Positions 59,909-64,000 of a stretch of DNA of 64,000 bases are shown in pieces; positions within the stretch are counted from its first letter, which is position 1, and every line of letters starts with the position of its first letter. A program made the position numbers and the translations under genes. Source of the DNA: Serendipita indica DSM 11827 (lineage: Eukaryota; Basidiomycota; Agaricomycetes; Sebacinales; Serendipitaceae). Location of the stretch: positions 2,170,001 through 2,234,000 of the forward strand of contig CAJVGD010000002.1 in the NCBI GenBank assembly GCA_910890315.1. The letters run 5' to 3'. Under the pieces are notes generated by a model that ran no database searches, was not told the DNA's origin, and saw only the letters and a program-made list of their open reading frames with translations.

Positions 59909-60044
59909 AAGTACTCTACCGAATTGATTACAACAGGATTCGAATCCCTGGCCTCACGCCATCCAGCCAGAGGTGTTGCGTAGAGGCGTTAGGACAAAGT
60001 CAGGCGAGATTTCTTATCATATATCTGCAAATACCATCCTGTCG

Positions 60045-62731
60045 CTACACCCAGTTGGAACCCCACCACCGGTTGATTCTTTCTGGTCCGTGCTCGTCGT
60101 ACAATGGCCGCGTTACGGCCACCCGATGAAACTCTGCGGTCTCGCTGAACCTAGCCATGCCGTGCCATGCATCCAACGACGGATCTTCAGCGACACGCAC
60201 TTTGATTTGAGTACCTGGCTCAAGCACTTCTTGCACGACATCCTTGACCCGTGAGGATAGGCCCGGGAACGCAGCCGGTGCGCCAGTGAGGAAGATGTTC
60301 TTGAGTATCGATATCAGTCACTAAACGAGAGAAAAGTAGAGGTGGAGGTCGTACCTGAGCCATCCGCGCCCTTTGAGCGGACTTGAATCGGCTGAGCACA
60401 AATTGGACCAGCTCGCCTAAACCAGCGCTGTCGAGTCCAGCCATTCCAGGCTGAAACCAGGTCTCGGTGCACCTATATCTCTCGACGTTGAGGTGTATAC
60501 GAGAATGGCCCCTGACGTCGTCCTCGGGATATGCAGGTCGAAATGCCTCCAAGAGCTTTGAACGGGCAGTGGAAAGGGATGCGTAGGTCTCCGACATTGT
60601 AAAGTTGGGGTCGTGCTCGAGAAGTTGCTTCTCTATCACGGCTAGTCGTGCGAGATCCTCCTCTTCCGATTCATCTGGAGCTCCGGTGTTAATTTTGCGA
60701 TAAATCTGCCAATCATCATCATCTGCTCCAAAGGTATCATCTAAGCGCGGTGATCAATGATAATTCTATGTGCGAGGTGAAGTAAGTACCTTCATTTCCT
60801 TTTCTTCTTTTGCGAGGACCTGGAATATCGACGGCTAATGAAGCGACATTTTTCATCCGTGACTGTGAAGCAGCCGACTTTCGATCCTGGAGAGCCGCCT
60901 TTTGACGCTTGCGAGCTTGCATTTTTTGCATAATAGTCTTTGATGCCGATCAGAGACTGACCACGTTGGAGCAAGTACCGCACCTCGTGCTGAGCTCTCA
61001 TTTTGTTTGACCAGCCCGCCAGGTCTCGATCACGCTCATCCTGCTCGCGTAGCGCCTGCTCCTCCTTTAGCCTCTTCTCTTCCATGCGCTGTGCTTTCTG
61101 GAGCTTGCGTGCGTCAGAATTGGCTTTCATTAGCTTTTGCTTCCTCTTCTCCTTGAGGCTGTTCTCGCTCAACTGTTGCAAAAAGTGAGAACAGTCGGGG
61201 TTACGGGCTAATTCCGTACCTGATCGTCCGGTATGTCGACCAGTGGATAAGTGGGCTCTTCCTGGAACCGAGTAAGACCCCTAACCTCGAGATGGGCTCT
61301 TCTTACCTCTTCTTCATCTTCTGCTTCACCTTCCTTTTTCCTCGCTCGTTTCATAGCTTGCTGCATGTTCTTCAATGCGTTGTTGAGGTGTCCAACGTCG
61401 TCATAATTAAGTCGCTCTAATTCGGCCTAAGATAATTAGAACAAACAAGTATAAAGCGTGGTCCATACTTACGTCCAATTCATCCCCAGCAATTTCGCCA
61501 GCCTTCATTCGCTCCTTTAATGCCAACGCCTCGGCAAGGTCAGATGCCAACGTTTCCATCTGTACATCTTCAGTGCTTGGGTGGGTCACAATTCGAGATA
61601 AATGCCTTTTCTTTGCGCTTTGCAATGGCCATTTCTTGTAGTCGGCGTCCGGCTTCCTTTTTCCGCTCAGCTTGCCTTGCAAGCTCTTCCGCCGTCTTTT
61701 CCTCCTAGATTACTATTTAGTAACTACACAAAGAGATAAGAAAGGGGCTTACTGGTGCAACGAAAGGAAACTGAATGATAAGATCACGCAGCCGCATGCC
61801 CTCTGGTGTGCCCAATTCACGTAGAGTTTGTATGTAGTCAGGGGAGAACATACATGATGTTCTCAGCATCCACTAGATGAATTATCAGTTTTGCGTGCGC
61901 CCAAATTCAGAGGACTTACCGCCGATTGTTGAGGAGTGACTTTGGTTGGGAAATATGGGTACTTCATCTGAATCAGCTTTAGGAGAAATTCTGACGCTTG
62001 ACTGGCACCCCATGGCATTCTGAGGTCCACGACGTTGCGTTAGGATATGAACGACGATAGCAACAGGAGCCCACCGTTTGGCATTGGCGAGAATTCCTCG
62101 ACCATTGAGGACGGGTATAACCGAAGTCGAAGCAGAGTTGAAACTAATCACAACACCGTCGCGCTTTGGCTCATTTGGCGTATTGTGATAAAACGACATG
62201 AGCGCGTCGATGGCATACCCTGCCTTGGGGACATTGTACCCCTCAAAAAGGAGCTCGTTCAGCACTGAAAACGAATCAGTGCGCTGTTTACGTTTGAGAA
62301 GGTATTCGCGTACCAGATCTCGAGTACATGGGCGTGCACAACCGTTCAGAGATGATGACAGGGTGCAGCACAGAGGGAGTATCCAAACCAAGTTTGCAGA
62401 ACGCATAATCGAGCGCGTTCTCCATCGCGTCAAAGTTGATGAGAATGTCGCCTTCCCAAGCCGTCTTGCTCTGCGTTTTGGCGCCACTCTCGACCTCGAC
62501 ATTGTCCCCGAATAGCGCTATCTGAAGGTTATGCTTCCGTTCTCGATAGCGGGAGTAGATGTTTGGGATCGTGTACGGCGTGCTAAAGTTGCTGAAGCCA
62601 AACCGATAGGTTGTGCACCCATTGTCGATAACAATCGGGACTTCAGGGGGTGTATTGTATTCATCTGGGTCCATAGCGTGGAAATGAAGCAGGTTGGGAA
62701 CGACGGTGACATTTTCGCCATCTTCCTCCAT
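60045..62731 (-). CDS. ARP5: Actin-related protein 5 (INO80 chromatin remodeller subunit)
   Basis: Arp5 works with Ies6 in nucleosome sliding by INO80. Starts MEEDGENVTVVPNLLHFHAM; the actin fold begins VPIVIDNGCTTYRFGFSNF, then ENALDYAFCKLGLDTPSVLH with PVIISERLCTP, and the phosphate-2 region SFYHNTPNEPKRDGVVISFN. Exons with RMPWGASQASEFLLKLIQMK and the Arp5-specific insertion follow. The insertion is a long charged coiled coil (EEKTAEELARQAERKKEAGR; EERMEEKRLKEEQAL-like stretches) plus an acidic region. The C-terminal actin part has TETWFQPGMAGLDSAGLGEL, NIFLTGAPAAFPGLSSRVKD and AWHGMARFSETAEFHRVAVT, ending GSNWV at 60045. The large insertion in the actin fold is diagnostic of Arp5. Introns are short, with consistent junctions where checked. 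Confidence 0.9.
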
Positions 62732-62823
62732 GGTGGTCGGGTCAAGGTTATCAACGTCGGCGATAGATACTCAGACCAATCTAAATCATTGATACTGTAT
62801 TGTATTAAATCAAAAACTACGCG

Positions 62824-64000
62824 TTACTGCCGAAGTGCGGCTATAGCCTTTGCCTCTTTGAGGCTCAACTTCCAAGCAATCCCAGAACTGCCGTAAAAGT
62901 CTTCAACATCTTCGTCCTAGTAACTGGTCAGCGCTCATGTCCTAGATACGTCAGGTACTTACTGCGTCCAGATTGAGCAGCGTGGAGATTTGGAAGAGGC
63001 GTTGGAACTTTTCACGAGCGTTGCCAAACACAGCTTGCGACGACAGGTAGCCGACGATCGCACGAATATCCCTGTCAAGTCTGACTGCCCCGAGCTGTCC
63101 AGCTGACATGAACATCTAGGCAAGCCGCAAAAGACAGACGCACCTCTGTGTACTTCATCACGCCGAGCATCTTCTCCCATGGTTTCACCAAGGTGTCAAT
63201 GGCCATGCCAAAGAAAGTTCGATAATTTCCATCGGTAAACGTCGATTTAGGCGCATTCATTAGCGTTTCCCAGGCCTATCGTTGCTTAGTGCCGGATTAT
63301 ATTACGCATATAAATACCTTTGTAAATCTCTTTCGAACCAAGTCGTTTGCCTCGACAGTAGCATACGCGTCTTCGTCAAGGAGATAAGTATGATCTTTAT
63401 AGACGTCTTGTAAGATGGCTCGCAATCGCGGTCGAATGAGTTGATTGAAGAGCTCTTCGAGACTTGATTTGAGCATTGCGCGGAACACATGTGTAAGTTT
63501 GAGCAAGCTGTCCAACTGTTCGTGAACAACATTTAGCTCTGATTGCAAAAAGTGCTGATCTATCGTTGGTGAACTATGGAGCTCCTTGACAAGTCGCTCC
63601 ATGTGCGAGGAAGAGATGTCCAGGTCGTTGAGGAGAATCTAGCAATGTTGAGTTGAAATACTATTACAGTGAAGGACGCACTATAAAGTTTTCTTGCTGA
63701 ACTTTTTCATTCTTCTGACTTGCTCCGCCTCCCGTCGGACGATAAATGTCATCTAGCTTTCGTCGAATGACCGCCGCATAGTCTTTTTCCAGAATATGCC
63801 GAACACTCGTCATCAGCTTTTCGACGTTGGCAATAGACGCTGTCGACAAAAGTCTGGAAGTGACTGTTTGGAGGATAAAGAATACGTCGTCGGGAGTAGT
63901 GGTGGTGACAGGAATGGCTCCTCTATCTACTGATGAGAGCCTATGAGCCTTTTTGCTGTTAGATTTGAATATGGAAAGCGTATGAGTTACCTTTTCTATA
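62824..64000 (-). CDS. COG4: Conserved oligomeric Golgi complex subunit 4, C-terminal part (runs off window)
   Basis: Tethering-complex subunit for retrograde intra-Golgi vesicles. Only the C-terminal region lies in the window. It includes RRKLDDIYRPTGG, a helical segment ERLVKELHSSPTIDQHFLQS, LDSLLKLTHVFRAMLKSSLE and ELFNQLIRPRLRAILQDVYK. It continues HTYLLDEDAYATVEANDLVR, FTDGNYRTFFGMAIDTLVKP, GAVRLDRDIRAIVGYLSSQA and REKFQRLFQISTLLNLDADE, ending EDFYGSSGIAWKLSLKEAKA before TAA. The block LDRDxRxxxxYL...FxRLxQIxxLLNLE and the final W-x-L are characteristic of Cog4. Introns are about 50 bp. Its stop is 92 bp from the ARP5 start, in the same orientation. Confidence 0.87.

Noticed and set aside
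59930-60000. tRNA-like stretch: palindrome GGATTCGAATCC resembling a T-arm/B box after the NLR, with an A-box-like motif nearby
   Set aside because: The base before TTCGAAT is A on both strands rather than the invariant G53, the A-box-like motif is on the wrong side or only about 11 bp away, and no acceptor-stem complement is found. At most a tRNA or SINE fragment.
1-64000. Retroelement, DNA transposon or secondary-metabolite cluster
   Set aside because: No reverse transcriptase, integrase, transposase, PKS or NRPS motif was seen in any frame, and no long terminal repeats were noticed by eye.

Overview
The window comes from a nuclear genome of a filamentous basidiomycete. Genes are packed tightly on both strands and broken by many short GT-AG introns, mostly 40-60 bp. 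Two FunK1 fungal-specific kinase copies, two Zn2Cys6 regulators and a patatin/NB-ARC/TPR receptor-like gene are typical of Agaricomycetes. A Rhizoctonia/Ceratobasidium-like fungus would fit, but that is inference from gene content, not a demonstrated identity. I see no rRNA gene, no convincing tRNA, no CRISPR array and no recognisable intact transposon.

Layout. 1-8.1 kb: mitochondrial seryl-tRNA synthetase (runs off the left edge), a divergent four-helix voltage-sensor-like membrane protein, a large disordered Ser/Pro protein, a myosin regulatory light chain and the clamp-loader subunit Rfc4. 8.7-11.7 kb: an unusually long lipase of the bacterial I.5 type. 12.5-17.4 kb: two tandem FunK1 kinases, the first a decayed relic. 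17.7-29.3 kb: a degenerate USP25/28-type ubiquitin hydrolase, a VHS-GAT endocytic adaptor, a CUE-DUF1771-Smr nuclease (Cue2/N4BP2 type), an ADF-H/coiled-coil/PH protein and an acidic AT-hook protein. 29.6-46.5 kb: two related Zn2Cys6 factors flanking a single-pass membrane protein, the glycogen debranching enzyme and a Golgi-type glycosyltransferase.

46.6-64 kb: TAF10 and Rpf1 share a 69-bp divergent promoter. They are followed by Vps9 (Rab5 GEF), an acidic unknown protein, an SMN homologue, L-threonine aldolase head-to-head with a small zinc-finger/SERF-motif protein, a patatin-like/NB-ARC/TPR NLR, the INO80 subunit Arp5 and Cog4 (runs off the right edge).

Most genes are unlinked housekeeping functions: replication, transcription, ribosome assembly, endosome and Golgi traffic, glycogen turnover. 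The accessory part is the FunK1 pair, the lipase and the NLR. The most unusual observations are an NLR whose patatin-like domain lacks the catalytic Ser and Asp, a USP without its Cys-box cysteine, a possible voltage-sensor-only membrane protein, two GC-AG introns supported by protein conservation, and several apparent one-base frame breaks at G runs that look more like sequence error than decay. Splice sites were placed by eye, so exon edges are approximate unless bases are given.
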